Source of the DNA: Segatella baroniae B14 | Lineage (GTDB): Bacteria > Bacteroidota > Bacteroidia > Bacteroidales > Bacteroidaceae | Length of the DNA stretch: 64,000 bases | Assembly (NCBI RefSeq): GCF_022024235.1 | Contig: NZ_CP091800.1 | Span: forward strand, 300,001-364,000 | Direction: 5' to 3' | Part shown: piece by piece, positions 63,629-64,000 of the stretch | Layout: every line of letters begins with the position of its first letter | Position numbering within the stretch: the first letter of the stretch is position 1 | Made by a program: the position numbers and the translations under genes | Notes under the pieces: model-generated | Seen by the model: the letters and a program-made list of their open reading frames with translations, nothing else | What the model was told of the DNA's origin: nothing | The model's database searches: none

Positions 63629-64000
63629 TTACAACAATCCGTAGCTTGTAGCGTATGATAATGCTTCTGTGATATTTTTTACACCTAACTTGTCAAAAAG
63701 GTTGCGTCTATAGAATTTAATTGTATCTACAGACTTGCACATGTGATCGGCTATCTCGTCACGGTTAAATCCTTGTGCCGACAAAACCAATACATCTTTT
63801 TCTTCGGAAGTTAGTTCTATTTTCTCTTTTTCTTTCCATTTGTGTGAGAGACGAGAATACTCCCATATACGATCATCGCCAGACATACGGAATTCTATGT
63901 GTCCTGCGGAAGTGTGAGGTGATAATGAGACAACACATAACCCTAACCATGTCCTTCCATCTTCCGTCATAACGAGAGGAGTTATCTTATGATTGATTAA
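63629..64000 (-). CDS. LuxR-type HTH transcriptional regulator, C-terminal part
   Basis: The frame is open to the window edge, so the N-terminus lies beyond it. Visible: the end of a sensory domain (TPLVMTEDGRTWLGLCVVSL, then GHIEFRMSGDDRIWEYSR), then a GerE/LuxR DNA-binding domain (LTSEEKDVLVLSAQGFNRDE, then IADHMCKSVDTIKFYRRNLF, DKLGVKNITEAL). Members of this Bacteroidota type usually have about 230-250 residues. As the only LuxR-type protein visible next to the acyltransferase/palindrome modules it is one candidate for the palindrome-binding activator, alongside the TPR-HTH protein at 47335. This link is inference. Confidence 0.85.
   Translation of the reverse strand, partial: LINHKITPLVMTEDGRTWLGLCVVSLSPHTSAGHIEFRMSGDDRIWEYSRLSHKWKEKEKIELTSEEKDVLVLSAQGFNRDEIADHMCKSVDTIKFYRRNLFDKLGVKNITEALSYATSYGLL

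Overview
The window is from a Bacteroidota chromosome, most likely a Prevotella-type gut or oral anaerobe. Evidence: SusC/SusD pairs, hybrid two-component (HTCS) regulators, many lipoprotein signal peptides, GLPGLI and carboxypeptidase-regulatory outer-membrane proteins, a Cas12a of the Prevotella/Porphyromonas kind, and phylum-typical promoters (TAnnTTTG at -7) a short distance upstream of start codons.

Layout. (1) 1-16.0 kb: fructan utilisation locus. A minus-strand unit susC-susD-surface binding protein-surface GH32 is followed, after a terminator, by a second unit periplasmic GH32-MFS sugar permease-fructokinase. One HTCS regulator lies at each end. Both units carry the same palindromic operator (GTTnCATGnAAC) at matching distance from start codon and -7 box. 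The HTCS at 13.7-16.0 kb has no ATP-binding kinase domain. (2) 16.3-18.5 kb: PepSY membrane protein, an AraC remnant, a C_GCAxxG_C_C redox protein and a NifX/NifB-like metal protein. (3) 18.6-25.7 kb: a pectin operon (PL1 and PL11 lyases sharing a 98% identical 683-bp C-terminal segment), flanked by two inverted, related mini-ORFs; a separate 25-residue membrane mini-protein has a near-perfect promoter and repeated operator motifs. (4) 25.9-32.7 kb: type V-A CRISPR-Cas with 26 repeats, cas2, a joined and truncated cas4'/cas1' pair, and an intact cas12a. (5) 33-47.3 kb: GH2 beta-galactosidase, enolase, acyl-CoA synthetase/acyltransferase fusion, a stretch of decayed genes (AraC, nitroreductase-like, SdhC), GH51 arabinofuranosidase, PafA-type phosphatase, MATE exporter.

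(6) 47.3-64 kb: the most unusual region. It holds a TPR/coiled-coil/HTH regulator, a DUF3244-like secreted protein, a radical-SAM/SPASM enzyme, three outer-membrane beta-barrel proteins, a C39-peptidase ABC exporter (one intact, one truncated copy), a small membrane protein, an autoinducer-synthase-like acyltransferase (one intact, one truncated copy), a GLPGLI protein and a LuxR-type regulator running off the window. Each acyltransferase copy is followed by two 18-bp palindromes with starts 39 bp apart, the second centred 30.5 bp upstream of a -7 box. The spacing is identical in both copies, but the palindrome sequence differs consistently (TTACCC half-sites in one, TTACAC in the other). I read this as a modular, duplicated signal-synthesis/peptide-export system with promoter specificities that have diverged. 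That is inference: no target peptide was recognised and the regulator that binds the palindromes is not proven.

No tRNA, rRNA or intact insertion sequence was recognised.
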